64,000 nucleotides of DNA, taken from the NCBI GenBank assembly GCA_037893245.1, contig JBAIAA010000697.1, forward strand, positions 434,001 through 498,000, in the 5' to 3' direction. The notes beneath the pieces are model-generated. The model was not told where the DNA came from and did no database searches. It saw only the letters and a list, made by a program, of their open reading frames with translations. Positions 1-10,556 of the stretch are shown here, piece by piece; within the stretch, counting starts at the first letter, position 1; each line of letters starts with the position of its first letter. Made by a program: the position numbers and the translations under genes. The DNA comes from Crossaster papposus (taxonomy: Eukaryota > Echinodermata > Asteroidea > Velatida > Solasteridae).

Positions 1-25
1 CGCGATGTTGAAGCTTGTACTACAC

Positions 26-270
26 GGGGCCAACTTCAAAGAGCTGCTGAGCACAAAAATGTGCTTAGCATGAACATTTGTCCTTGGCAAAAACAAGGTT
101 GCAGACCAAATTTTCACGGGATCTGTATTAGTTTTTGATTGATAATCAGCTGTTTTTTTTGCTTAGCCTGAAAAACACGTAGAATTTTGGCTGGTAACCT
201 GTTTTTAATGAGCAAGACTTTTTTGTGCTCAGCACATTTTTGTGCTTAGCAGCTCTATGAAATTGGCCCC
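26..270. mobile_element. MITE with GGGGCCAA ends
   Basis: The left end reads GGGGCCAACTTCAAAGAGCT. The right end is its near-exact inverse (AGCTCTATGAAATTGGCCCC), with roughly 45 bp of inverted similarity that includes GAGCACAAAAATGTGCT. No coding potential is seen between the ends. Size and structure fit a non-autonomous DNA transposon. I could not establish a target-site duplication. Confidence 0.7.
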
Positions 271-480
271 AGATATCAAGAGAACAATAGTATCATGCAT
301 AAAGATTACGATTGAATATCCGGTCATCTCCGAGCCGTCGGCTATTGGACTTTTTTTTGTCTATAATACTTTGTTTTTACGAAGATCTGAACCATGAAAC
401 TCGCAAAGAAACTCGCAGAGTAAGGGCGGGGGAAGTAAGCGAACGCGGTGATTTGAATGATTAACACGACTCGTTGGTCG

Positions 481-765
481 TTTTATTATTATTAATATTA
501 TTAATTCTTTCTGGTAATAAAACCAAGGATCCTTCAAAAGCGCTCCTGGCACTGTAGCTCGCAAGCCTGAAGAAACCTGTAGAGAGAAGACAATGAGAAG
601 AAGGTACAGTTTTATTAGAGGTGGGAGGAAAACCCCAGAAGAATACCTTGGGGAAAACCCACGGAGTCAGGCAGGGACTGAAAACCCAATCTACATTTAT
701 TGGCCAAGGTAGGGTTCGAACCCGGGTGTAAGGCGGGGAAAGAACCGCTACGCCAATCTGACACC
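481..765 (-). mobile_element. tRNA-derived SINE
   Basis: Read on the minus strand this has a tRNA-like head with a good RNA polymerase III A box (TGGCGTAGCGG, 745-755) and B box (GGTTCGAACCC, about 712-723). A body follows containing CTCCGTGGGTTTTCCCC and GGGGTTTTCCTCCCACC. It ends in a TTA-rich simple tail at about 481-505. This head, body and tail layout is that of a SINE. The 5' end lies about 22 bp upstream of the KIF21 exon at 788, so the acceptor's pyrimidine tract sits right beside the insertion. Confidence 0.75.
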
Positions 766-787
766 CCTTTTTTTAAATATTACGCAG

Positions 788-3700
788 ATCGAACGGTGAA
801 GATTTGGAAACTCGAGACTGGCCAGGAACTGTGCACCCTCTCCGGTCATCCCAACAATGTAGGCACCGTCCGTTACAGCGAGGAACGTGGATTGGTGTTC
901 AGCGTGTCTACTGCGTACATCCGCGTCTGGGATATCCGAGAACCGGGCAAATGTATTAAGACGTTAAGGTAAGGGATCATCGGCGAAACAATGTGATCGC
1001 TCTGCAAAAAATGTGAGGCATGTTAGGCGTTCTGGCTAAAATGAGACGGAACTAGGCACAGGGCATAGTGGAGAAAACTACAAAATAATGAATAATGGGA
1101 GATTTTTTAAAATGTATTTTGTAGATTTGTTGATATTTGTGATGCGATCTGTGAAAACCCATCGGATGTCGCAAAGTTGCAAGTCCCATAAAATAAAATA
1201 AAATAAATTAAAAAAAATAAAAATAATAATAATAATATTTTTTTAAATTATTATTATTTTTTTTGTAATTGATTTTTCATTGCTATTCTGGTACCCTATC
1301 GTTAAACGCTGTTTTTCTCAGAACTTCGCATCGCCAATAATCGACGTTAATTTTAACGTAACTTTTGATGTAGAGGTCCTAGAGACCTGATTGAAAAAAG
1401 CATTAGAAAGAGAATGATCTCAGCTTTAAGATGATGTAAAAGAACTCATTTTTTTATTTTGCCACCATGTGGCGGGTTTTCACAGATCGCATTACATTTG
1501 TAATCTTTGGTATGCCTACTAACTATTTTTTTTTAAATTGTACTTTTGGGGTAATTTATGAATCCAGTTCATCAGGACATGTCTTAGACTGTAGTGCCGC
1601 GAACAGTTCATCGCGTACCGTTGCCATGCCGGCGGGAGAGACGCAGATCAACGACATCGCCGTCAACAAAACCGGCACCAGACTCTACGCCGCAGCTGGG
1701 AATATCATCAGAGTCTGGGCCCTGACCAAGTGAGTTTCAATACACACAGGATGCTATACCATGACATCAGTGTCGAATTATCTAAAACAAATTCCAAGTG
1801 ATTTTGTGGTTTTTATGTCTCTATAGTTTCCAATCCGTCTGTAAACTCTTTGGCGGACCGTCGGCGGCCATTATGTGCGTTGCCGTGGATACTCAGGAGG
1901 ACTGTGACTATGTGTTGGCCGGCTCTAAGGACCACTACATCAAGGTAATGAACGGCCTAGAGTTTATTTAAGCTAATTATGCTCAGGGCCGGATCTAGCC
2001 TTTCATTTTAGAGAGGACGGGGTTGTACAATTGACCAAGCGCGTAGCGCGAAGCAAATTACAGTGGGGGCTTCGAGGCCCAGTTAACCAGTTCGCGCCCG
2101 GATTATTTTAACATCACTGAGCCGACGCGCGGGATTACTTGTTAACGAAACTCGATCCGAAGGCGGGTTCAGGCCGATGGTACCAGGAAGCACACCGACG
2201 CATTTCCAGTCCTTGCTCGCTGCTGACAGACATTTCCGGCCTCGCTCGTGGCGTGTTTATGCATCATCCGTTTTGAATCTGGGGAAAACTTTGCGTTTAT
2301 ATATGCTTCCGGCGCGAACTGGTTAAGGGCCCCGGAAAATTTGGGATTGTAGATGCTCTGTGGTGCAATCTGAGGTGATTTCTGGCCACTTTTCACTGAA
2401 ATTACGTAACACATGTACATCGATACTACCGATTTTCGGATTTTAATTTTTTATTTTTTTGGCAATGAAGTAAACTTTGCTTAGCAGAGGGGTTGCAACT
2501 CCCCCCTACCCCCACCCCCCACCCCCCTACCCCCTTCTATCCACCACTGGTGTTATGACTGTGTACTTGCAGGTGTTTGAGGTACCTAGTGCCGCCTCTG
2601 GGTGTTTAACAGCCAAACACAACTTGGACCCGCCTCACTATGACGGAATCCAGTCCATCGCCATCAGCAAACAGCTGCTGTTCAGCGGATCCCGCGACGC
2701 GTGCATCAAGAAATGGGATCTGGCAAAGAACCAGCAGGTCAAGGTATAGGACAAGAAAATATGTGACCTGTCACCACAATATGAGTGTAAAGTCGCAAAA
2801 TTGAAAATTGAGATATTGGTATTTTCAATTTCTTGAGAAAGAGAGCTTTCCAATGGTATATAACACTTGGGGGTTTTGTGATGAATACATTTTACAGCGC
2901 TCCAGAAAGTCATGGGTTTCACAACACGTGTTTGTGAGAAAACTTGCTTACAAACATCCTAAACAAAACACACAAAAGATTGCCAAACAGGACAAGTAAG
3001 GTTTGGTTTAGCATAGCAACGGCTATGTTCTAATCATTATTTCTTCTTGAAACCTCCCACAAATACAAACTATTGTATAATCAACATAATATTGAAATTT
3101 AGAAAACGTGGGACAGTTACGAAGACCTAATTTGCATATTTAATTACCGTGTTAATTAGACCACTGATAGACTTTAATCTAAACACTAACTACGCAAACA
3201 CTACTTAAAATCACGTAATTTAAGAGGTTTTCGATCATCTGATTGCACCTAACAAATAGGAATATGTAGAGGAGGACTTGGGCTTTCCTAATTACGCAAA
3301 ATCTCAAAATTGACCACCCCTTCATATTTTGACTTTGGATGGCCATATCTCCGAATCACATTGTGCGACTTTACTCTCATTTTGTGGTGCCAGGTCACAT
3401 ATTATAAAATCTCATTTCTGCATTGATAAGGAAATACAGGCCGAGTTCGGGCGGTCTGTTTTTGACACGCGTAACTTGTTCTTGCAAAACCCTGATAGAT
3501 AGGTGGTGTGTGTTCTTGTTCCGAGTGCAGTGTTCACGAGTTGCGTTCCCGCCGTTCGAGCGCGAGAACAGAGTTCGCGTGTCAAGAACAGACCGCCCGA
3601 ACTCGGCCACAAATGCGGTTGGACAGCACAAACTTTAATCTGAGTATCCCTCTGAGGAGTACTTAGTGCATTGCACAAATAGACACCGCTGTGTATCGTT

Positions 3701-6700
3701 GTGCTGCTGACCAACTGACTCAAATAGTGACCTCTGCATAGGAGGGTTAACCAGGGATGTAGTCAAGTCCATCACAAGTCCCTGTAAGTCCCTGTAAGTA
3801 CCTGTAAGTCCCTGTAAGTCCCTGTAAGTACCTGTAAGTCCATGTAAGTCCCTGTAAGTCCCTGCAAGTCCCTGCAAGTCTCTGCAAGTCCATCACAAGT
3901 CCCTGTTAGTCCCTGCAAGTCCATCACAAGTCCCTGTTAGTCCCTGCAAGTCCATCACAAGTCCCTGTTAGTCCCTGCAAGTCCATCACAAGTCCCTGTA
4001 CGTCCATGCAAGTCCATCACAAGTCCCTGTAAGTCCCTGCAAGTCCATCACAAGTCCATGTTAGTCCCTGCAAGTCCATCACAAGTCCCTGCAAGTCCAT
4101 CACAAGTCCATGTAAGTCCCTGCAAGTCCATCACAAGTCCCTGTAAGTCCCTGCAAGTCCATCACAAGTCCATGTAAGTCCATGTAAGTCCATGTAAGTC
4201 CATGTAAGTCCATGTAAGTCCATGCAAGTCCATGTAAGTCCATGCAAGTCCATGCAAGTCCATGCAAGTCCATGTAAGTCCATGTAAGTCCCTGCAAGTC
4301 CATCACAAGTCCCTGTAAGTCCCTGCAAGTCCATCACAAGTCCCTGTAAGTCCCTGCAAGTCCATCACACGTCCCTGTAAGTCCCTGCAAGTCCACCACA
4401 AGTCCCTGTTAGTCCCTGCATGTCCATCACAAGTCCCTGTAAGTCCCTGCAAGTCCATCACAAGTCCCTGTTAGTCCCTGCAAGTCCATCACAAGTCCCT
4501 GTAAGTCCCTGCAAGTCCATCACAAGTCCCTGTAAGTCCCTGCATGTCTATCACAAGTCCCTGTAAGTCCCTGCAAGCCCATCACAAGTCGCTGTAAGTC
4601 CCTGCAAGTCCATCACAAGTCCCTGAAGTCCCTGCAAGTCCATCACAAGTCCCTGCAAGTCCATCACAAGTCCCTGTAAGTCCCTGTTAGTCCCTGCAAG
4701 TCCATCACACGTCCCTGTAAGTCCCTGCAAGTCCACCACAAGTCCCTGTTAGTCCCTGCATGTCCATCACAAGTCCCTGTAAGTCCCTGCAAGTCGATCA
4801 CAAGTCCCTGTTAGTCCCTACAAGTCCATCACAAGTCCCTGTAAGTCCCTGCAAGTCCATCACAAGTCCCTGTAAGTCCCTGCAAGTCCCTGCAAGTCCA
4901 TCACAAGTCCCTGTAAGTCCCTGCATGTCTATCACAAGTCCCTGTAAGTCCCTGCAAGTCCATCACAAGTCCCTGTAAGTCCCTGCAAGCCCATCACAAG
5001 TCGCTGTAAGTCCCTGCAAGTCCATCACAAGTCCCTGAAGTCCCTGCAAGTCCATCACAAGTCCCTGCAAGTCCATCACAAGTCCCTGTAAGTCCCTGCA
5101 AGTCCATCACAAGTCCCTGTTAGTCCCTGCAAGTCCATCACAAGTCCCTGTAAGTCCCTGCAAGTCCATCACAAGTCCCTGTAAGTCCCTGCAAGTCCAT
5201 CACAAGTCCCTGTAAGTCCCTGCATGTCCATCACAAGTCCCTGTAAGTCCCTGCATGTCCATCACAAGTCCCTGTAAGTCCCTGCAAGTCCATCACAAGT
5301 CCCTGTTAGTCCCTGCAAGTCCATCACAAGTCCCTGTAAGTCCCTGCAAGTCCATCACAAGTCCCTGTAAGTCCCTGCAAGTCCCTGCAGGTTCCTGTTA
5401 GTCCCTGTTAGTCCCTGTTAGTCCCTGTTAGTCCCTGTTAGTCCCTGTTAGTCCCTGTTAGTCCCTGTTAGTCCCTGTTAGTCCCTGTTAGTCCCTGTTA
5501 GTCCCTGTTAGTCCCTGTTAGTCCCTGTTAGTCCCTGTTAGTCCCTGTTAGTCCCTGTTAGTCCCTGTTAGTCCCTGTTAGTCCCTGTTAGTCCCTGTTA
5601 GTCCCTGTTAGTCCCTGTTAGTCCCTGTTAGTCCCTGTTAGTCCCTGTTAGTCCATGTTAGTCCCTGCAAGTCCCTGCAGGTCCCTGTTAGTCCCTGCAA
5701 GTACCTGTAAGTCCATGTAAGTTTATGTTAGTCCCTGCAAGTCCATCACCAGTCCCTACAAGTCCCTGCAAGTCCATCACAAGTCCCTACAAGTCCCTGC
5801 AAGTCCATCACAAGTCCTCCAGTTCCAAGTCAAATCACAAGTTATTCCAAATGAGCTTTGACAAAAGCATTCCTTTGTCATTGTTCAACCAGTTACTTAT
5901 GACTGGCTGTATGACTGGCTGTATGACTGGCTGTATGACTGGACTTCTGACTGGACTTCTGACTGGACTTCTGACTGGACTTCTGACTGGACTTGTGCAA
6001 GGACTTGTGCAAGGACTTGTGCAAGGACTTGTGCAAGGACTTGTGCAAGGACTTGTGCAAGGACTTGTGCAAGGACTTGTGCAAGGACTTGTGCAAGGAC
6101 TTGTGCAAGGACTTGTGCAAGGACTTGTGCGAGGACTTGTGCGAGGACTTGTGCGAGGACTTGTGCGAGGACTTGTGCAAGGACTTGTGCAAGGACTTGT
6201 GCAAGGACTTGTGCAAGGACTTGTGCAAGGACTTGTGCAAGGACTTGTGCAAGGACTTGTGCAAGGACTTGTGCAAGGACTTGTGCAAGGACTTGTGCAA
6301 GGACTTGTGCAAGGACTTGTGCAAGGACTTGTGCAAGAACACTGTTCGGGCCTATAATGCCATGAGCAAGTTTTAAACATTACTAGTTTAAAACATACTA
6401 GTTTAAAACTGACATAACCCCATTTTTATTATATTACTAAAACTCCAACTAGGAAAAAAAAAACAATTTGTGAGGGTTGTTGTCGCTTTGTGAGATCACC
6501 GGCAATATTTTAGCGCTTGTACTTTAACCTTCGTCTCCAGACTATCAACAGCGCTCACAAGGACTGGATCTGCGCGCTGGACTTCTTGCCCGGACGTGAC
6601 ATTCTGCTCAGCGGCTGCCGTGGAGGCTACCTGAAGCTGTGGCACATCTGGGATTGCTCGCTGATCGGGGAAATGAAAGCGCACACCAGTCCGATTAACT

Positions 6701-8400
6701 CCATAGCGACCAACGATACGCATATCTTCACAGCTTCCAGGTACGTTACACCGATGGAATTAACTGTAGTACGGTGTACTGTACCCACAAATGAACGCCT
6801 AGGACTTGAAAGGTAGAATACACCATTAGTAATTGACCATTTGCGTGTGGAATTTGAATAATATCTGGTACACTGACTTGTTCACACAGCTTGGCACAGT
6901 TTGACTTTAAATTATCCAGACCAAATACACTGTTGCTATATCATGTGATTCGGGGCAAGCTCTTGCATAGTTACGTTAGAGACGCTCAGCACCAATACAT
7001 TGTTCACAATGGTTGAGAATGGTACAAAGACACCAGACCATTCCAGAGCCGGGGGTTGCTAGCGTAAGGCTTGCCCCGAATCACGTGATATAGCAACAGT
7101 GTCTTTGGTCTGGAGAATTTAAATGTAAACTGTGCCAAGCTGTGTGAACAAGTCAGTGTACCAGATATTATTCAAATTCCACACGCAAATGGTCAATTGC
7201 TTGAATTATCAGGAATGGGTGGATGTAAAGGTAGGATACACCATTGGTAATTGCTGGAATTATCAGGAATGGGTGAATGTAAAGGTAGGATGCACCATTG
7301 GTGATTGCTTGAATTTTCAGGAATGGGTGGATGTAAAGGTAGGATACACCATTGGTAATTGCTTGAATTATCAGGAATGGGTGGATGTAAAGGTAGGATA
7401 CACCATTGGTAATTGCTTGAATTATCAGGAATGGGTGGAAGTAAAGGTAGGATACACCATTGGTAATTGCTTGAATTATCAGGAATGGGTGGATGTAAAG
7501 GTAGGATACACCATTGGTAATTGTTTTGAAATATCAGAAATGGGTGGATTTTGGGGGTTGTATTTTATAGTAAATATTGTTTAACTGACCTGTCTGAAGT
7601 TTTACAATTATGAATGCCGAAAAAAGCAACAAAAAAAAAGCGTTCTTTTTTAACCGTCGTCGGGCAGTTTAAAAAAAAAAAAATGCAATTTTATTTTGAT
7701 AAAAATGAATATTTAGCTGGAATCATTTTGCTGGATGCCTACAATCATTGTTTACTTTCACAAAAGTAAAATATTTATCAATAATTTGGTAGTAAAACTT
7801 TTAGATTCTTGCAAATGGTGTATCCTACCTTTAAGTTTATTCAGTAATTGTTAAACTTTTGGGGCCATTGAAAATATTGTTTGTGATATGAAAGAATGTT
7901 GCATTGTGAATCTTTTTTATTTTTTTTATTTCGTTGTTTGAGAAATTGTGTTTATTTGCAAGTACAGAATTTTAGGCCCTACAATTTTGAATGTGACATA
8001 TACAAATAAAAATACTGACAAGATTTGTATTTTTCTTTTCCCCCAAATTTAATTTCAAAAACATTCTCTGTTAAATCTCAACAAAAATAAATAATAATTT
8101 CGTTCGACTTTCTAACCACATTTTAAAACCACATTCTAATTTTAACCAATTTTTTTTTTATTTTTTTTTTTATAAAAAACGACGCATTTTTCTTTATTTT
8201 TGCATGAACACATTTTATTCATTTATTTTGCTGTTTTTTGTTGCTTTTTTTAATTTTTTTTTTTTTAATGCAACTTTAGTAATGTCATAAAAGTGTGGAC
8301 GTACAATCCAAAGAGTGTACATCGACGTTCCTACACATTAATGGATCAGTCCCGTTTGCACGTAAAATGGCACAGCCTGTCAAGTCTCAATGAAATATAA
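788..8400 (+). CDS. KIF21-like: KIF21-family kinesin, C-terminal WD40 exons (3' end of gene)
   Basis: Exons (GT/AG, phases agree): 788-968, 1568-1729, 1827-1944, 2573-2743, 6541-6740 and last exon 8280-8400 (TAA at 8398). The joined product is a WD40 propeller. It shows strands typical of KIF21[17 protein letters not shown] with [10 protein letters not shown], then [65 protein letters not shown] and [13 protein letters not shown], ending [17 protein letters not shown]. In KIF21 proteins this domain follows the motor and coiled coil of a kinesin that suppresses microtubule growth. The motor and earlier WD40 exons must lie upstream of the window. The 3.8-kb intron 2744-6540 is filled with minisatellite and MITEs. 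The 8280 exon is one of two alternative ends; the other is at 8810. The KIF21A versus KIF21B choice cannot be made from this part. Confidence 0.9.
2083..2326. mobile_element. TTAA-flanked MITE, CCAGTTCGCG family
   Basis: The element is bounded by TTAA at 2083-2086 and 2323-2326. The ends are CCAGTTCGCGCCCGG on the left and CCGGCGCGAACTGG on the right. A second full copy is at 61776-61979 and degenerate pieces are at 16625-16830 and 25641-25767. Identical TTAA on both sides of two copies indicates a TTAA-targeting transposase (piggyBac-type behaviour). No ORF is present. It lies in the KIF21 intron. Confidence 0.8.
2758..3403. mobile_element. MITE with TATGTGACCTG ends
   Basis: The left end (TGTGACCTGTCACCACAATA, then a match through GTAAAGTCGCA) is mirrored at the right end (TGCGACTTTACTCTCATTTT through GGTCACA), about 38 bp of inverted similarity. 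Both ends are flanked by TA, which would fit a Tc1/mariner-like target, but TA flanks are weak evidence. There is no coding content. It lies in the KIF21 intron. Confidence 0.7.
3439..3608. mobile_element. 170-bp MITE with 3-bp ACA target duplication
   Basis: Perfect terminal inverted repeats begin GGCCGAGTTCGGGCGGTCTG and extend for about 33 bp. The flanks are ACA on both sides (3436-3438 and 3609-3611). A second copy in the opposite orientation at 49003-49173 is flanked by TGT on both sides, the same trinucleotide read on the other strand. GGCC ends plus a 3-bp duplication resemble PIF/Harbinger elements, although those usually duplicate TWA. Confidence 0.85.
3770..5830. repeat. Minisatellite of 10- and 11-bp units (AGTCCCTGTA / AGTCCATCACA)
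   Basis: About 2 kb of tandem units: GTCCCTGTAA and GTCCCTGCAA (10 bp) alternate with GTCCATCACAA (11 bp), forming a higher-order period near 31 bp. From about 5391 to 5660 the array becomes a nearly pure run of GTCCCTGTTA. ORFs across it are by-products of the repeat. It lies inside the KIF21 intron 2744-6540. Confidence 0.95.
5895..6345. repeat. 12-bp minisatellite (GGACTTGTGCAA)
   Basis: Three consecutive 12-bp types are seen: GACTGGCTGTAT (about 3 copies), GACTGGACTTCT (about 5), then GGACTTGTGCAA (about 30, a few with GCGAGG). The stepwise change suggests successive mutation and amplification. As 12 is a multiple of 3 it gives open frames with a 4-residue period; none is a gene. Confidence 0.95.
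6830..7198. mobile_element. Foldback MITE inserted in another MITE
   Basis: Two arms of roughly 125 bp are inverted copies. GACCATTTGCGTGTGGAATT on the left pairs with AATTCCACACGCAAATGGTC on the right, and similarity runs inward to GCTTGCCCCGAATCAC. The spacer between the arms is about 110 bp. It interrupts the AGGTAGGATACACC element just inside its left terminus. Confidence 0.75.
7200..7530. repeat. 54-bp tandem repeat made from a transposon terminus
   Basis: Six copies with a 54-bp period; each contains TAAAGGTAGGATACACCATT, the terminus of the surrounding MITE family. Because 54 is divisible by 3 the + strand is open with an 18-residue period ([18 protein letters not shown]). I interpret this as tandem duplication of the element end and not as a gene. 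Confidence 0.85.
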
Positions 8401-8454
8401 AACAAATTTCTTGTTCTTAAAACAAAACATAAAAAAAAAAAAAGTATTTCTATA

Positions 8455-8625
8455 GTATAAATAATAATAATAATTAGTAATAATAATAATTAGTAATAAT
8501 AATAAAGAATTGTTATATAGCGCACGTATCTACCAGGACTGGTACTCAAGGCGCTGTGTCATTATTACCCCTGCTCATTGGGCTCACGAAACATACCAAA
8601 TACCATTTCAGCTCCCTGGGAAGTA
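8455..8625. repeat. AAT microsatellite with adjoining dispersed repeat
   Basis: An (AAT)n-rich stretch at about 8458-8506 runs into TTATATAGCGCACGTATCTA, followed by GTACTCAAGGCGCTGTG. This looks like a widespread marine-invertebrate short repeat with an AAT tail, an assignment made from memory. It lies between the two alternative KIF21 last exons and could supply an AATAAA for the 8280 exon (AATAAAG near 8502). Confidence 0.45.
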
Positions 8626-8809
8626 TACACCTCAATGCTAATAAATAAATTGGTGAATTGTGCATTTATAATAGCCTATATAATCTATAGACACTATTTT
8701 TTTGTTCCTTCTAATGCCTAACAACTAATTTGTAACCTCGCTGCCTATTATTTTGCCACACCCTCCTTCCCTTTTCCTTCCGACTCCGTCCATCCTAATA
8801 TCTAAACAG

Positions 8810-8885
8810 CGATCGCACGGTCAGTGTATGGAAACCGCAAGGCCCGTTAGAAAACCCCGGCAAGGAGAATGGAATCGACAGCTAG
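8810..8885 (+). CDS. KIF21-like: Alternative last exon of the KIF21-like gene
   Basis: After the acceptor at 8808-8809 the exon completes the same split codon (AG from 6740 plus C) as the 8280 exon does. It encodes SDRTVSVWKPQGPLENPGK and a short tail, stopping at TAG 8883-8885. The DRTVSVW strand is the expected closing strand of the last WD40 blade. The 8280 exon gives a different strand ([11 protein letters not shown]) and its own stop. The two are therefore mutually exclusive 3' ends. Which one is used, and where, is not visible in the sequence. Confidence 0.75.
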
Positions 8886-9609
8886 CAGTGCCACTGTAAA
8901 CACCCGGGCGAGTCGTCCGTGGTTCGAATCCTCACCGGGACCAAGTTGTACAGGTAACGCAAGCGTGGTCTTCGTGGGCGAACGAAGGCTGTGTGTCCAA
9001 ATCAGGGCTGTGCGTCCAAATCAGGGTAATTACCAAAGTACCGTAACCGACCGTTAATGCTAGGAACCAATCCCAGATTATGGGATAGGGGTGGGCATTT
9101 ACGGGTACTTTGGGAACCGTGTACCCGTTAAAAAAAACTCCACGATTATCCGTGTACCTGTTAAAGGGATAATGTACCTTTTACAGCTAGCCAAAAAGTA
9201 ACCAAACAAAATACTGTTGAAAAGCTTACTCATTGTGAAGATGTTAATGATTCTAAACTCCCTGTGAAACAATCGGTTTGGTGAGAATGCGCCCTTAACG
9301 CAGATTGTGGTCGCAATTAAAAAATGTGACTTTGCAAAATTTGAATTAAATTTGAAATGTTTTTTTTTTTTTTTTCGGAATATGCAGCATTCACAGGGCT
9401 CAAAAAAGCGTAATCAATTTGAAATCTAGTGGGCTAGTCGTACATGGTTCACATCCCCATCTTGACAAAGTTTTCTGAACACAAGAATAACCCCAGTGTC
9501 TTAAGAATCCCTTGTGCCTTGAAACCACAAAATAGAGGAAAACAAAAAAAAAGAGTAAGGATTTATGAACGAGGTAAAGATGCCAATTGCATTGTGTGGG
9601 AAATAAGGG
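8886..9609. other. Intergenic, nothing recognised
   Basis: This begins with the 3' flank of the second KIF21 end. It includes GTGGTTCGAATCC near 8920, a lone B-box-like match without a convincing tRNA. It then becomes AT-rich unique sequence. No exon with supporting homology was seen. Confidence 0.5.
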
Positions 9610-10030
9610 GCACTGGTGAGGTTTGAGGTTTGCGAGGACTTGTGAGGTTTGCAAGGACTTGTGAGGTTTGCGATGACCTGTGAGGTTTGCGAGGACCTGT
9701 GAGGTTTGCGAGGACCTGTGAGGTTTGCGAGGACCTGTGAGGTTTGCGAGGACTTGCGGGGACTTGCGAGGACTTGCGGGGACTTGCGGGGACTTGCGAG
9801 GACTTGCGGGGACTTGCGGGGACTTGTGAGGACTTGCGGGAACTTGTGAGGACTTGCGAGGACTTGTGGAGGTTTGCGAGGACTTGCGAGGACTTTTGAG
9901 GTTTGCGCGGACTTGTGGAGGTTTGCGAGGACTTGTGGAGGTTTGCGAGGACTTGCAAGGACTTGTGAGGACTTGTGAGGTTTGCGAGGACTTGTGAGGT
10001 TTGCGAGGACCTGCAAGGTTTGCAAGAAAT
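9610..10030. repeat. Degenerate minisatellite (GCGAGGACTTGTGAGGTTT)
   Basis: Units of 10 bp (GGACTTGCGG) and about 19 bp (GCGAGGACTTGTGAGGTTT) alternate irregularly over 400 bp. The motif GGACTTG is shared with the two arrays in the KIF21 intron (3.8-6.3 kb). Minus-strand open frames here are repeat artefacts. Confidence 0.9.
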
Positions 10031-10433
10031 TGCAAAGACAGGTAACGTTTGTGCTGATTTAAAATGGCTTGTGAGGAGTTGCGAGGACTTGAAATGACTT
10101 GCAAGAACTTGACCAAAAATATACAAATCGTGCATGTACTAAGTCTGCTAAATTCACAGAAAAGAAAGTCCATAGATACAAATGACTCGGAAAATACTAC
10201 ACACCATTCATGGAGAGTATGTTTGTGTTAATTTAACAATCTTAGTTTACTGCAGAATTATTTATTGTGGGTAGATTGGTATTGCCAAAAAAACACCTGA
10301 ATTTTGACAAACAAAAAAGTGAATCTGTATTTCTGGTTATTGCTTAGCTATATATTTAGAGTAAGTTTTTATTTTTACTTATGCCAGTTGGTATTGTGTG
10401 TTTGGTCGTGGTGTTGGTTATGTAAAATTATGT

Positions 10434-10472
<39 letters not shown>

Positions 10473-10556
10473 TGTTGACTCGGTTTCTGTACGCGTGTAA
10501 CATTTTCCTGTGAATGTTTGTTTCCAGTATTTGAATCTATACTTTTTTCAATTATT

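Larger units (their letters stand above)
6810..7830. mobile_element. Composite TTAA-type MITE (AGGTAGGATACACCA ends)
   Basis: The left end is AGGTAGAATACACCATTAG and the right end GGTGTATCCTACCT, followed by TTAA at 7831-7834. The right half (from about 7720) matches the copies at 13292-13424, 40862-41182 and 60476-60856, including CATTTTGCTGGATGCCTA. The copy is expanded by a foldback insertion (about 6830-7198) and by six tandem 54-bp units (about 7200-7530). Its left flank is TTGA rather than TTAA. Confidence 0.7.

Noticed and set aside
3770-6345. Possible CRISPR-like regularly spaced repeat
   Set aside because: Units are contiguous 10-12-bp minisatellite repeats with no unique spacers, in a eukaryotic intron.
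7132-7584. 150-codon open frame on the + strand
   Set aside because: Explained by six 54-bp tandem units of a MITE terminus; no homology.
8900-8945. tRNA gene suggested by GTGGTTCGAATCC
   Set aside because: No matching A box at proper spacing and no acceptor stem pairing.
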